A stretch of 64,000 nt of DNA from Thermanaerothrix solaris (GCF_032334255.1 NZ_JAUHMF010000001.1:1426001-1490000), one strand, 5' to 3'. Counted from the stretch's first letter, positions 52,350 through 61,728 are shown. Program-made: numbers and translations. Notes: generated by a model not told the origin, from the letters alone.

Positions 52350-53699
52350 ATGAAAACACCTGATTCTTCTTACCCTCATATTGTGATTGTTGGTGCCGGC
52401 TTCGGTGGGCTGCGAGCCGCACGGGCTTTAGCCAATGCGCCGGTGCGGGTCACACTTATTGACCGCCGTAATTACCACCTCTTTCAGCCGTTGCTCTATC
52501 AGGTCGCCAGTGCCGGCTTATCCCCGGAAGACATCGCATATCCCTTACGCAGCATCTTTCGCCACCAGCATAATCTGAATTTTGTGATGGCCGAGGTGCA
52601 ACAGATTGATCTGGAAAACAGCCGTGTACTGACGACCAGGGGTGGGGCAATTCCTTATGACTATCTCATTCTTGCCGCTGGCAGTGTGACCAACACGTTT
52701 GGGATGCCGAACCTTAATCGCTATGCGTTCGGGCTTAAGGACCTTGATGATGCCCTGGCGATCCGTAGTCATGTCCTGAATCAGTTCGAATTGGCTACCC
52801 AGACAGCCGATCCTGCCCAACGTCAAGCCATGTTGACCTTTGTGGTGGTAGGGGGTGGGCCGACCGGGGTGGAATGCGCCGGAGCGCTAGCCGAATTGAT
52901 CCGCCTGGTGTTACGCAAGGACTACCCTGACCTCGACCTGCGTCAGGCCCGCGTGGTGCTGTTAGAGGCCACCGATCGCCTGGTGAGCAACCTGCCGCCC
53001 GACCTGGGCCAAGCCGCCCAGCGAGCACTGGCCCAGAAAGGGGTCGAAGTCTGGCTAAAGGCGCAGGTGCAAGACTACGATGGTCAGCGGGTCTATCTGA
53101 ACGACGGGCGCATCCTGCCTGCTCAGACGTTGATCTGGGCCGCTGGGGTGCAGGCCGCCGAACTAGCCCAGACCTTACCCCTGGCGTTGGGCAGTCAAAA
53201 ACGCGTGCATGTCCTGCCCACGTTACAAGCCCCGGGCTATCCGCACGTTTTTATCATCGGCGACGCCGCCTACCTGGAAGACGAACACGGCCAACCCTTA
53301 CCCATGATGGCACCAGTCGCGATGCAACAAGGGGAACACGCCGCTCACAACATCCTCCATGCCTTGCGTGGTGAGCCTCTCCAACCTTTTCGCTACCGCA
53401 ATTTGGGCAGCATGGCCACCATTGGCCGCAACCAGGCGGTTGCAACGCTCTTCGGCCTTCACCTCACGGGGTTCATTGCCTGGGTCATCTGGCTCTTCGT
53501 ACACCTGATGCAACTGGTGGGCTTTCGCAACCGCCTGGTGGTGTTCATCAACTGGGCGTGGGAATATTTTCGCTTTGAACGCGCCGCGCGGTTGATATAT
53601 CCAATGCCACAGGTACATTCCGCCCCGAGCACAACCATCACGCCCCCGGACGAAAAGGAACCAGCAGCGGTTATTGCGACCATCTACAACCCCAATTAA
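52350..53699 (+). CDS. ndh: Type II NADH dehydrogenase (NDH-2), FAD-dependent
   Basis: Single-subunit NADH:quinone oxidoreductase at the inner membrane face; does not pump protons. A 449-residue two-dinucleotide-fold protein: FAD motif IVGAGFGGLRAARAL near residue 13, ATG-like DYLILAAGSVTN, NADH motif VVVGGGPTGVECAGALAEL, and FIIGDAAYLEDEHGQPLPMM with AHNI for the second FAD segment. The C-terminal hydrophobic stretch LHLTGFIAWVIWLFVHLMQL (about residues 370-390) matches the membrane-binding part of NDH-2. Strong promoter at 52269. It may belong to a respiratory chain using quinones. Confidence 0.92.
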   Translation: MKTPDSSYPHIVIVGAGFGGLRAARALANAPVRVTLIDRRNYHLFQPLLYQVASAGLSPEDIAYPLRSIFRHQHNLNFVMAEVQQIDLENSRVLTTRGGAIPYDYLILAAGSVTNTFGMPNLNRYAFGLKDLDDALAIRSHVLNQFELATQTADPAQRQAMLTFVVVGGGPTGVECAGALAELIRLVLRKDYPDLDLRQARVVLLEATDRLVSNLPPDLGQAAQRALAQKGVEVWLKAQVQDYDGQRVYLNDGRILPAQTLIWAAGVQAAELAQTLPLALGSQKRVHVLPTLQAPGYPHVFIIGDAAYLEDEHGQPLPMMAPVAMQQGEHAAHNILHALRGEPLQPFRYRNLGSMATIGRNQAVATLFGLHLTGFIAWVIWLFVHLMQLVGFRNRLVVFINWAWEYFRFERAARLIYPMPQVHSAPSTTITPPDEKEPAAVIATIYNPN

Positions 53700-53711
53700 C
53701 GCCCCTTCCCC

Positions 53712-55007
53712 CTACCCCTCACGTTCCAACGCCGCCTCCGGTTCGGCCTGTGTTGGCGCGCTTTCAGGGGTTGTGTAGGTCGGAGACGTCGTTGGATTGA
53801 CGCGGCTGAGAACGAGGAAAAGGATGACCCCCATAAATCCGATCAGCCCCCCTCCGTACCAAATATACTGGGGACCAAGGTGGTCGTTCAACAATCCTCC
53901 TAGCACCGGCCCGATCCCAGATGCCACGCCCCAGGTCAGGCCGTAGATGCTCATATAGCGTCCCCGCATATCTTCTGGCGCGCGCCCGGCAACGTAGGTA
54001 GTCGAGGTTGGGATAAGGATCAACTCCCCAATCGTCATCACCACCATGCTGAGCCAAAAGGCCCAGAAATCTCGTCCCCAGGCGATGCTGGTTACCGCGG
54101 AGGCATAAAAGAGCGATCCTATCGCCAGCACCGGTAACGGCGCGAAACGCTTGGTGATCAGGGTGACCGGGATCTGGAAGAAAACCACCATTAATGCATT
54201 CGTCGTGGGTATCCAGCCATAGCGGCTTTCGGGCAAGCCGAAGTTCTGTTTGGTGTAGACCGAGAGCAAGACCCACAGGATCGCAGCAGAAATCTGGGTC
54301 AGAGTAAAGGTAAAAACGAAAGCCAGGAATGCCCGATCGCGGAGCACCCGCCCATAACCCCCAAAACGTTCGCGTGGTAGCGGGTCAACGGCCTCACGGC
54401 CGGCTGCCTCCCGCCCATGGCGACGCGGTAGGGTCTCGCGAGCACGCAGGGCGATCAAAAGTCCATACAGGCTCATCCCGGTCGCGGCGCAGAGGAATGC
54501 AATGCTATAGGATAAACTGGCGATGAATCCACCCACCGCCGGTCCAATGGCAACCCCCAGATTATTGCTCAACCGCAACATGGAATACGCCTCGGCCCGG
54601 TGCTCGGCCGGGATTAGATCCGCCATCATGGCATCTGCCCCAATCCGGTAGAGGGGATTGAAGAAACCTTGCAACGCCATCAGCCCGGCAAAGGCCGAAT
54701 AGGACTGGGCTTGGCTCATCAGTACATAGCCCATCCCGTTCATCACCAGACTGATCACCATGACCCACTTGCGGCCCAGATAATCCACAATCGGGCCGGC
54801 GATGAAGGAAGCCCCCAGTCCCACGGCCGCATTCAACGTGATCAGACCTGCCGCTGAAGTCAAAGGCAAATGTAAACGTTCGCTGATGTAGATCATCAGG
54901 AATGGCCAAATCATGCTAGAACCCACGGTGCTGATAAACATCCCCACAAACATCAGCCAAAACTGCCGTGGGTAAGGGGTTTTGAAGGCACGCCATAATG
55001 CTTGCAT
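53712..55007 (-). CDS. Major facilitator superfamily transporter
   Basis: About 431 residues with twelve predicted helices in two halves and a cytoplasmic loop near the middle (ARETLPRRHGREAAGREAVD). The MFS loop 2-3 motif reads GPIVDYLGRKWVMVIS. It resembles drug or metabolite exporters of the MDR subgroup, but the substrate is unknown. The open frame begins at 55052; ATG 55007 (MQALWRAFKTPYPRQFW) has GGGGA eight bases ahead, and ATG 55016 is also possible. The C-terminal tail is acidic and Pro/Thr-rich. It converges on the NDH-2 gene. Confidence 0.88.
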   Translation of the reverse strand: MQALWRAFKTPYPRQFWLMFVGMFISTVGSSMIWPFLMIYISERLHLPLTSAAGLITLNAAVGLGASFIAGPIVDYLGRKWVMVISLVMNGMGYVLMSQAQSYSAFAGLMALQGFFNPLYRIGADAMMADLIPAEHRAEAYSMLRLSNNLGVAIGPAVGGFIASLSYSIAFLCAATGMSLYGLLIALRARETLPRRHGREAAGREAVDPLPRERFGGYGRVLRDRAFLAFVFTFTLTQISAAILWVLLSVYTKQNFGLPESRYGWIPTTNALMVVFFQIPVTLITKRFAPLPVLAIGSLFYASAVTSIAWGRDFWAFWLSMVVMTIGELILIPTSTTYVAGRAPEDMRGRYMSIYGLTWGVASGIGPVLGGLLNDHLGPQYIWYGGGLIGFMGVILFLVLSRVNPTTSPTYTTPESAPTQAEPEAALEREG

Positions 55008-55080
55008 CGTTGTCATCCCCAACACAACGGATTTTGAACCTAAAATCACCACCTGCTTCGCACGGGTGGTGCTAGCGAAT

Positions 55081-55110
55081 TTTACACCCTCTTGCCATTA
55101 GTGATACAAT
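55081..55110 (+). promoter_or_regulatory. Promoter of the Trm112-like gene
   Basis: -35 TTTACA (55081-55086), 18-base spacer, -10 TACAAT (55105-55110), close ahead of the AGGAGG of the gene. Confidence 0.6.
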
Positions 55111-55138
55111 AAAGGCCAAGATTGGGTAAGGAGGCGTT

Positions 55139-55360
55139 ATGGTAAGCCAGGATTTATTAGACATCTTACGCTGCCCGGCCTGCGTGCGCGAACGTGAAGG
55201 ATTGCTTGACCTGGTTCGTGAGACCTGGCTGGTGTGCCGTGATTGTGGTCGCAAATACCCGATTGTTGAGGACATCCCGATCATGCTTATAGACGAAGGA
55301 AGCAAATGGATGAACACCGCGGTGGACGACCTCCCAGTGCCACCCCCACCACCCGCCTGA
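55139..55360 (+). CDS. Trm112-like zinc-ribbon protein
   Basis: A 73-residue protein of the UPF0434/Trm112 type: LLDILRCPACVREREGLLDL, LVCRDCGRKYPIVEDIPIML, where CPAC and CRDC bind zinc and the YPI-DIP-ML end is diagnostic. In eukaryotes Trm112 activates methyltransferases; the bacterial role is uncertain. A Pro run (PVPPPPPA) forms the tail. AGGAGG lies five bases before ATG 55139. It is followed 65 bases later by the LCP gene. Confidence 0.87.
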   Translation: MVSQDLLDILRCPACVREREGLLDLVRETWLVCRDCGRKYPIVEDIPIMLIDEGSKWMNTAVDDLPVPPPPPA

Positions 55361-55424
55361 TCTGGCATCCATCTTGCATCCCAAGATAAGGATGTAGATT
55401 TCAACTCAAGGGATAGAAAGCCTT

Positions 55425-56840
55425 ATGTCGCAATTGCGTACTCGCACCTTTCCGCGTCGTTTCCACCTTGATCGTCTAACGCTGATAGTGCTCGTTGTGT
55501 TCATTATCCTGGCCGTGGTTACCGGGTGGGCGGCTTTTTCTCTGGCGCGCAATCTATTCCGCTCTTGGACCATGACCAACCTGGGTGGTGTGCCGGTTGG
55601 GCCCAATATTGCCGGCACGCCCGGCGCCGCGGCGGCCAACATGCCTCTGAATCAACCTCTGCAGGAAAATGGCCCTGCCCCTGAACCCTGGGATGGTAAA
55701 AGCCGGGTCACCGTGCTGGTGATGGGTTTGGATTACCGCGATTGGGAAGCCGGTGAGACACCCCGAACCGACACCATGATGCTGCTCACGCTCGATCCCC
55801 TCACTCGCACCGCCGGTATGCTCTCCATTCCCCGCGATATGTGGGTCAATATCCCCGGGTTTGATTACGGCAAGATCAATACAGCCTACTTCCTGGGTGA
55901 GACCTACAAACTGCCTGGCGGTGGGCCGGGGTTGGCTGTGGAAACGGTGCGCCAGTTCCTGGGAGTTCCGATCAATTATTACGCTCAAATTGACTTCTAC
56001 GCCTTCGAACGCTTCATAGATGAAATTGGCGGGGTCAAATTGCGCATCCAAGAACCCATCACCCTCTATCCCACCGGGAACCGCCCCAAGGTACACTTAG
56101 AACCCGGGGTTTACTCCGTGGGTGGCGACCTGGCGCTGGCTTATGCCCGCAACCGCTACACGGAAGGGGGGGATTTCGATCGCGCCCGCCGTCAGCAAGA
56201 AGTTATCTTGGCCATTCGTGATCGTATCTTGCAATACGATCAGATTCCCAAACTGATCGCCAAAGCCCCCGTCCTCTATAACGAACTCTCGTCGGGCATT
56301 CGCACCAACATGACCCTGCAAGAAGCGATTCAACTGGCCTGGCTGGCGGTGCAGATACCGCCTGAGAATATCAAGCGCGGCGTTATCGGCCCAAACGCGG
56401 TGGAAATGGCGACCTCACCCGATGGATTGGACATCCTGATCCCCATCCCGGATCAAATCCGTTTAATTCGGGACGAGGTTTTCTCGACCAATGGCGCGGT
56501 TGGGCCGGCAGCGGTGGCTGAGGATCCCAAAGCCTTGATGCAGGCCGAGAATGCGCGCGTGGTCGTGCAAAATGGGACCACGGTAGCCGGGTTGGCGGGA
56601 CGTACCGCGGAGTTTCTGCGCAACGAGGGGGTTAACGTGGTGCAGGAAACCAACGCCGATAACCTTTACAGCCAGACGACGATATTTCTCTACAGCCCTA
56701 AGCCCTACACTTTGAATTACCTCGTTAGCGTGATGCAATTGCAGAATCCGCGTGTCTATAATCGCTACGACCCCAATGCCGAAGTGGACATTGCCATTGC
56801 CCTGGGGAACGACTGGGCGCAAAGCAATGTGATGCCTTGA
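55425..56840 (+). CDS. LytR-CpsA-Psr (LCP) family protein
   Basis: A 471-residue membrane-anchored enzyme that attaches teichoic acid-like or other glycopolymers to peptidoglycan in related bacteria. One helix at about 22-43; LCP domain at about 95-260 with TVLVMGLDYRDWEAGETPRT, RTDTMMLLTLDP, SIPRDMWVNIPG and RNRYTEGGDFDRARRQQ, whose Arg and Asp residues hold the polyprenyl-pyrophosphate. Residues about 375-460 form a LytR_C domain (RVVVQNGTTVAGLAGRTAEF). The presence of LCP fits a Gram-positive-like wall. A terminator follows at 56869. Confidence 0.93.
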   Translation: MSQLRTRTFPRRFHLDRLTLIVLVVFIILAVVTGWAAFSLARNLFRSWTMTNLGGVPVGPNIAGTPGAAAANMPLNQPLQENGPAPEPWDGKSRVTVLVMGLDYRDWEAGETPRTDTMMLLTLDPLTRTAGMLSIPRDMWVNIPGFDYGKINTAYFLGETYKLPGGGPGLAVETVRQFLGVPINYYAQIDFYAFERFIDEIGGVKLRIQEPITLYPTGNRPKVHLEPGVYSVGGDLALAYARNRYTEGGDFDRARRQQEVILAIRDRILQYDQIPKLIAKAPVLYNELSSGIRTNMTLQEAIQLAWLAVQIPPENIKRGVIGPNAVEMATSPDGLDILIPIPDQIRLIRDEVFSTNGAVGPAAVAEDPKALMQAENARVVVQNGTTVAGLAGRTAEFLRNEGVNVVQETNADNLYSQTTIFLYSPKPYTLNYLVSVMQLQNPRVYNRYDPNAEVDIAIALGNDWAQSNVMP

Positions 56841-56868
56841 AACCTTGCGCTGATGGGTGATAAAAACT

Positions 56869-56904
56869 GCGCTGCCGGCCAGAAACGACCGGCAGCGCTT
56901 TTTT
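56869..56904 (+). terminator. Bidirectional intrinsic terminator between LCP and glyS genes
   Basis: Ten-base stem GCGCTGCCGG/CCGGCAGCGC (56869-56878 with 56889-56898) with six T residues on the plus strand and five A residues at 56862-56866, so it can end both converging transcripts. Confidence 0.9.
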
Positions 56905-56923
56905 ATCGGTTGATCCAAAGCCC

Positions 56924-59923
56924 CTAGAAGCCCTCTAACTTGGAGAAGTCAGCAACCCCATCGGCCAGGGCCACAATACGCTGGAGCAACCCCAAGCGGT
57001 TGGCGCGCAAGGTCGGGTCCTCAGCCATGACCAACACTTCTTCGAAGAAATGGTTGATCACCGGGATCATGGGCAGGAATACCTTGAAGAAATCCTCCAC
57101 ACTCCCCGGACGGCGCGAGGTCACCTCAGCCTGCAACAACGCCGAAAGCAGGTGCTTCTCCGCCGGTTCAACGAACCGTTCAGGATCAATGGCATAGCGC
57201 TCGCGTTGATCCCGGGTGATGCGCACACAGCGAGCATAAGCCGGCAAGATGGTGCTCCAGTCGGGGCGATTGACCCACTGCGTTAGTTCGCGCACCGCAC
57301 GCGCGGCCGCAGCGGGATTATGCCCCTGCGCCGCCAACACCGCCGCAACTACATCATAACGGTAGCCCTGCTCTAACAATTCGCTTTGCAAGCGCCCGAT
57401 AATAAAGTCCAGGCATTCTGCTTTAGCCTCAGCGCTCACCGCGACCGGTAAGCCGTGTGCCGCCGCTTCCAACCCTTGGCGCAGGTCAAAATCCAGGTTC
57501 CAGTGAATCAGATTTTGCACCAGACCCAACGCCGCACGCCGCAGGGCGAATGGATCTTTGGTGCCAGTCGGTGCCAGCCCTACCGCAAATAGCCCCATCA
57601 GGGTATCCAAGCGGTCAGCCAGGCCTAACACCAGCCCCGCCGGCGTCTCGGGATAGCGGTCGCCGGCAAAGCGCGGCAGGTAAGCCTCAAAGATCGCCTC
57701 GGCCACAGCAGGAGGCTCACCGCTTTGGAGCGCGTAATATCGCCCCATCACCCCCTGTAATGAGGTCATCTCGACCACCATATGAGTGACCAAATCGGCT
57801 TTGCACAGATGGGCCGCACGGCGCACCGCAGCGGCATCGGCGGACTCCAGCCCGACCATCGGGATCAAGTGCTCTACCAGGGCTTCAATGCGTTGGGTCT
57901 TATCCAGCATGGAACCGAGTTTCGCCTGGAAGGTGAGCGTACTTAGCCGCGGTAGATAATATTCTAGCGGGTGCTTGAGGTCTTCACGGATGAAGTACGC
58001 CGCATCGGCGAAGCGAGCGCGAATCACCTGCTCGTTCCCATCGGTGACGACATCCAGCCCTTCCCTACCACCGTTGCGCACGGCGATAAAGTAGGGTAAG
58101 AGGCGCCCCTCGCGGGTATAAACGGGGAAGTAACGCTGATGTTTCTTCATCACCGATACCAGCACCTCTTCCGGCAGGCGCAGGTAATCAGGATCGAACG
58201 AACCGCGCAGTGCCGTGGGAGCTTCAACCAGGTGAGTCACCTCGTTCAGCACCGCCTCGTCCAGGTGCTCGGGGTCACCCCCTACCTCGGCGATCAACGC
58301 CCGAGCCTGTTCAGCGATGCGTGCCTTCCGTTGCTCCGGATCCACAATCACGCCCTGGCGCTCCAGGAAGATGCGATGATCACGGGGATGAGAGAGCGCA
58401 AACGTGGCCGGCTCGGCAAAGCGCAACCCCCGCGTCACCCGCCCGGAGACCAGCCCGGCATAGGTGAAAGGTATCACCGTCTCACCAAACAGCGCTGCCA
58501 ACCAGCGAATCGGGCGCGAGAAGGCCACCCCACTGCTGTTCCAACGCATCGAGCGCTCAAAACGCAAATCCGCAATGACCTTGGGCAGTGCTTCGGCCAA
58601 CACCTCAACCGCCGGACGACCTGATTCGCGCACATGGGCGACTACGTAACGCCCGCCGTCCATCTCAGCCACGGTAAGCGTTTCGACCGGCACGCCTTTG
58701 CTACGCGCAAACCCTTCTGCCGCTGCAGTAGGGCGTCCCTCGGCGTCAAAAGCCCGGTTCGCCGGCGGTCCCTTGACAACCAAGTCGCGATCCGGTTGCC
58801 GCCCGGCCAAGTCCTCAACCCACACCACCAAACGGCGCGGCGTGCCCCAAACATGGATCGGGCCATGCGCCAAATGCAACTCATCCAACAGCGCCGGGAT
58901 GCGCTCCCGCAGTTGCGCTAAGGCCGCATCCAAATCTGCTGGCGGGAGTTCCTCAGTACCAATTTCAACCAGGAGAGTTTCCCGTTCCGGCAGCGCCTGT
59001 GCAGGTTGAGCAGACACGGTGGGCATTTCGTTCACCGCCGCCGCAGGTTTGAGCCAGGGGAAGCCCAACGCCTCACGCTGGGCCACATACGCCTCGGCTA
59101 CGCGGCGGGCCATATCCCGCATGCGGGCAAAGAGGATCTGACGCTCGGTCACACCGACCGCGCCGCGGGTATCCAGCACATTGAAGGTATGGGAACATTT
59201 GAGGACGTAATCGTGCGCCGGGAGCACCAACCCCCGCGCCAGAGCGGCTTCGGCTTCGGCCTCAAAGAGCGCGAACATCTGGCGCAAGCGTTCCACATCC
59301 GCCACCTCAAAGTAGTAGGTGCTGTGCTCGCGCTCCCCTTGCAGGTTCACATCACCATAAGTGCGTTCGGCATTCCATTGAATATCGCGGAAGTTACTTA
59401 CCCGTTGCAACGCCATAGCGATGCGTTCCAGCCCGTAGGTAATTTCGACCGAGACCGGCTCCAACACCATCCCCCCCGCCTGCTGGAAGTAGGTAAACTG
59501 GGTGATCTCCAGACCATCCAGCCAGACCTCCCAACCTAATCCCCAGGCACCCAGGGCAGGCGATTCCCAATTGTCTTCGACGAAACGAATGTCGTGTTCG
59601 CGCGGATCAATCCCCAACGCCTCTAAGGAGCGCAGATAGATCTCCTGCGGATTCCCGGGATCGGGTTTGAGGATAACCTGAAACTGATAGTGCTGCTGCA
59701 AGCGGTTAGGGTTCTCGCCATAGCGCCCATCATCCGGGCGGATGGAGGGTTCCACGTAAGCCACGTTCCACGGCTCTGGACCGAGCACGCGCAGGAACGT
59801 GGCCGGATTCATCGTCCCCGCTCCCACCTGAGTATAGTAGGGCTGCCAGATTAAGCATCCCTGCTCCGCCCAAAACTGCTGTAATTTCATGATAATAGAT
59901 TGAAAGTCTAGCGCCTTCTTCAT
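56924..59923 (-). CDS. glyS: Glycyl-tRNA synthetase, fused alpha and beta chains
   Basis: Charges tRNA-Gly. This 999-residue protein joins both chains of the bacterial tetrameric enzyme: residues 1 to about 300 are the alpha (catalytic) part, beginning FQSIIMKLQQFWAEQGCLIW and including GAGTMNPATFLRVLGPEPW, VEPSIRPDDGRYGENPNRLQ and RTYGDVNLQGEREHS; residues about 312-999 are the beta part beginning LLVEIGTEELPPADL, with EVLVSVMKKHQRYFP and the DALR-like end. Most bacteria have separate glyQ and glyS; fusions occur in chlamydiae and scattered other groups. ATG 59923 follows GGAAG. An extended -10 (TGGTATAAT) lies 43 bases ahead. Confidence 0.96.
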   Translation of the reverse strand: MKKALDFQSIIMKLQQFWAEQGCLIWQPYYTQVGAGTMNPATFLRVLGPEPWNVAYVEPSIRPDDGRYGENPNRLQQHYQFQVILKPDPGNPQEIYLRSLEALGIDPREHDIRFVEDNWESPALGAWGLGWEVWLDGLEITQFTYFQQAGGMVLEPVSVEITYGLERIAMALQRVSNFRDIQWNAERTYGDVNLQGEREHSTYYFEVADVERLRQMFALFEAEAEAALARGLVLPAHDYVLKCSHTFNVLDTRGAVGVTERQILFARMRDMARRVAEAYVAQREALGFPWLKPAAAVNEMPTVSAQPAQALPERETLLVEIGTEELPPADLDAALAQLRERIPALLDELHLAHGPIHVWGTPRRLVVWVEDLAGRQPDRDLVVKGPPANRAFDAEGRPTAAAEGFARSKGVPVETLTVAEMDGGRYVVAHVRESGRPAVEVLAEALPKVIADLRFERSMRWNSSGVAFSRPIRWLAALFGETVIPFTYAGLVSGRVTRGLRFAEPATFALSHPRDHRIFLERQGVIVDPEQRKARIAEQARALIAEVGGDPEHLDEAVLNEVTHLVEAPTALRGSFDPDYLRLPEEVLVSVMKKHQRYFPVYTREGRLLPYFIAVRNGGREGLDVVTDGNEQVIRARFADAAYFIREDLKHPLEYYLPRLSTLTFQAKLGSMLDKTQRIEALVEHLIPMVGLESADAAAVRRAAHLCKADLVTHMVVEMTSLQGVMGRYYALQSGEPPAVAEAIFEAYLPRFAGDRYPETPAGLVLGLADRLDTLMGLFAVGLAPTGTKDPFALRRAALGLVQNLIHWNLDFDLRQGLEAAAHGLPVAVSAEAKAECLDFIIGRLQSELLEQGYRYDVVAAVLAAQGHNPAAAARAVRELTQWVNRPDWSTILPAYARCVRITRDQRERYAIDPERFVEPAEKHLLSALLQAEVTSRRPGSVEDFFKVFLPMIPVINHFFEEVLVMAEDPTLRANRLGLLQRIVALADGVADFSKLEGF

Positions 59924-59965
59924 ATCTTCCAGGCTCCTGTTAGGATAAATCCACCGGTTTTTTGA

Positions 59966-59974
59966 TTATACCAG
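59966..59974 (-). promoter_or_regulatory. Extended -10 promoter of the fused GlyRS gene
   Basis: Minus strand TGGTATAAT (59974-59966), an extended -10; no clear -35 precedes it. No T-box pairing or specifier structure was seen in the short leader. Confidence 0.5.
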
Positions 59975-60152
59975 AGGCGCACAATCCATCTCGGCGGCTC
60001 TCATCCGGGTAACCTCAGCCTCGCATTCGGGTTTTGAGTAACAGAGACCGGATCAAGGAATCGTGAAACCGCGCTCCCCTGACACGCTTCCTGGTGTGGT
60101 GACGAATAAGGTCATCCAGGATTGCAGACGTTCATCATATTGACGCTAACCC

Positions 60153-60271
60153 TATAATTCGGTAATCTTGTAAGTGTAACGAAACAAGCGGAGGCGCCGC
60201 CGTGCCAATTCTGGCCTACATAAGCCAAACTTGTAGCGGGCATACGACCGGGATGCCCGCTATTATTTTTT
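60153..60271 (+). promoter_or_regulatory. Leader of the glutamate dehydrogenase gene with -10, repeats and internal terminator
   Basis: A perfect TATAAT at 60153-60158 lies about 180 bases before the gene. After it come CTTGT (60167 region), ACAAG and again CTTGT (60230 region), so one ACAAG could pair with either copy. A strong terminator follows: stem AGCGGGCAT/ATGCCCGCT (60235-60243 with 60253-60261), then ATTATTTTTT. The arrangement suggests transcription attenuation or a short separate RNA. No known riboswitch consensus matched by eye. The rest of 59975-60152 holds nothing recognisable. Confidence 0.5.
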
Positions 60272-60332
60272 CGCGGCGTTATCTTTGCCTCCAGGCCTTC
60301 CCCTACTCCCAACACCCACAGGAGAGATGTCT

Positions 60333-61619
60333 ATGACGAGTACGACCAACGCTTTCGAAATGGCACAACGTCAATTCGATCATGTCGCCGAACTGCTCCA
60401 ACTGGATCCTCAGGTACGCGAAATCCTGCGTTGGCCCATGCGGGAGTACCATTTCCGCATCCCGGTGCGCATGGATGACGGCACCATACGTGTCTTTCAG
60501 GGTTTTCGCGTTCAGCACAACGATGCCCGTGGTCCCTGCAAGGGTGGCATCCGTTTCCACCCCGCCGAAACCATTGATACCGTGCGCGCCCTGGCCACCT
60601 GGATGACCTGGAAATGCGCCGTGGTAGACCTGCCGCTCGGCGGCGGCAAGGGTGGTGTTATCGTAGATCCGGCCACGCTTTCGGAAGGCGAAAAAGAGCG
60701 TTTGGCACGCGGCTACATTCAGCAAATCTGGCGCAACATTGGCCCACGCCAGGATGTTCCCGCCCCTGATGTGGGCACCAACCCGCAGATGATGGGCTGG
60801 ATGATGGACGAGTACTCCAAACTGGTTGGGCAGTATACCCCCGGCGTTATCACCGGCAAGCCGGTCGGGGGCGGCGGCTCCCTCGGGCGCACCGAAGCCA
60901 CCGGTTTCGGCGTCATCTACACCGTGCGTGAAGCCCTCAAACACCTCAACCTTGACCCCGCCAAGTGCGTCGCCGCCATCCAGGGGTTTGGCAACGTGGC
61001 CCAATACGCCGCGGTAGGCTTCACCGAAATCCTGGGTGGAAAGGTGATCTGCGTTTCCTATTGGGATCGCGAAGATCGCACCGCTTACACCGTGAGCAAG
61101 GCCGATGGCATTGATCCACGCTTCCTGATGAGCATCACTGATCAATACGGCACGATTGACAAGAGCAAAGCCCGCGCCGCTGGCTATACAATTGAGGACG
61201 GTAACGCCTGGCTGAGCAAGGAAGCCGACGTGCTCATCCCCGCCGCGCTCGAAGGCCAGATCAATGCCGATACCGTGCACCACATCCACGAACGGGTCAA
61301 GTTGATCGCCGAGGGTGCCAACGGGCCGACCACCCCCGAGGCCGATGAGATCATTCGCCAGCGCGGCATCTTCATGATCCCCGATTTCCTGTGCAATGCG
61401 GGCGGCGTGACGGTATCCTACTTTGAAAGCGTGCAGAACGACATGAATTTCTACTGGACAAAAGAGGAAGTGCTCCAGCGCTTGGATACCAAGATGACCC
61501 AGGCCTTCCAGGCCGTGCTTGACCTCGCGCTGAAAGAAGGCGTCTTCATGCGCGATGCCGCCTACATGGTCGCGATCACGCGCGTGGTCAAAGCCATGGA
61601 ACTACGCGGGTGGATATAG
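60333..61619 (+). CDS. gdhA: Glutamate dehydrogenase (Glu/Leu/Phe/Val dehydrogenase family)
   Basis: Interconverts glutamate with 2-oxoglutarate and ammonia. A 428-residue protein: substrate motif GPCKGGIRFHP with the catalytic region PLGGGKGGVIVDP, GPRQDVPAPDVGTNPQMMGW, the cofactor Rossmann glycines GFGNVAQYAAVGF, and ANGPTTPEAD with DFLCNAGGVTVSYFE. It falls among hexameric, NAD(P)-dependent enzymes. ATG 60333 follows GGAG; an ATG at 60327 is too near that site and the frame start at 60285 lacks one. A leader with a terminator lies upstream, and another terminator at 61655 closes the gene. Confidence 0.96.
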   Translation: MTSTTNAFEMAQRQFDHVAELLQLDPQVREILRWPMREYHFRIPVRMDDGTIRVFQGFRVQHNDARGPCKGGIRFHPAETIDTVRALATWMTWKCAVVDLPLGGGKGGVIVDPATLSEGEKERLARGYIQQIWRNIGPRQDVPAPDVGTNPQMMGWMMDEYSKLVGQYTPGVITGKPVGGGGSLGRTEATGFGVIYTVREALKHLNLDPAKCVAAIQGFGNVAQYAAVGFTEILGGKVICVSYWDREDRTAYTVSKADGIDPRFLMSITDQYGTIDKSKARAAGYTIEDGNAWLSKEADVLIPAALEGQINADTVHHIHERVKLIAEGANGPTTPEADEIIRQRGIFMIPDFLCNAGGVTVSYFESVQNDMNFYWTKEEVLQRLDTKMTQAFQAVLDLALKEGVFMRDAAYMVAITRVVKAMELRGWI

Positions 61620-61654
61620 ACAGAAAATTGTGAATTCCATGAATCCAAAACGAG

Positions 61655-61687
61655 CGAGGCGCCCTAATGGGGCACCTCGTTTCTTTA
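61655..61687 (+). terminator. Intrinsic terminator after gdhA
   Basis: Stem CGAGG-c-GCCC paired with GGGC-a-CCTCG (61655-61664 with 61670-61679) around TAATG, followed by TTTCTTT. Confidence 0.8.
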
Positions 61688-61693
61688 ACATGT

Positions 61694-61722
61694 TTGACGC
61701 GCGTTGCATTGTCAGGTATAAT
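61694..61722 (+). promoter_or_regulatory. Promoter of the rpsU-infA transcript
   Basis: -35 TTGACG (61694-61699), 17-base spacer, perfect -10 TATAAT (61717-61722). It drives a leader of about 200 bases. Confidence 0.85.
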
Positions 61723-61728
61723 AAAAAA

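Noticed and set aside
59924..60152. T-box or glycine riboswitch controlling the GlyRS gene
   Set aside because: The leader from the extended -10 is only about 35 bases, and no T-box sequence or tandem glycine aptamer was recognised on the minus strand.
60140..60158. TTGACG and TATAAT as a full promoter ahead of gdhA
   Set aside because: The two elements are only seven bases apart, too close for a -35/-10 pair; only the -10 was kept.
60303..61289. 328-residue open frame antisense to gdhA
   Set aside because: The plus-strand gdhA has full family motifs; the antisense frame is a shadow created by biased codon use and has no recognisable domain or ribosome site.
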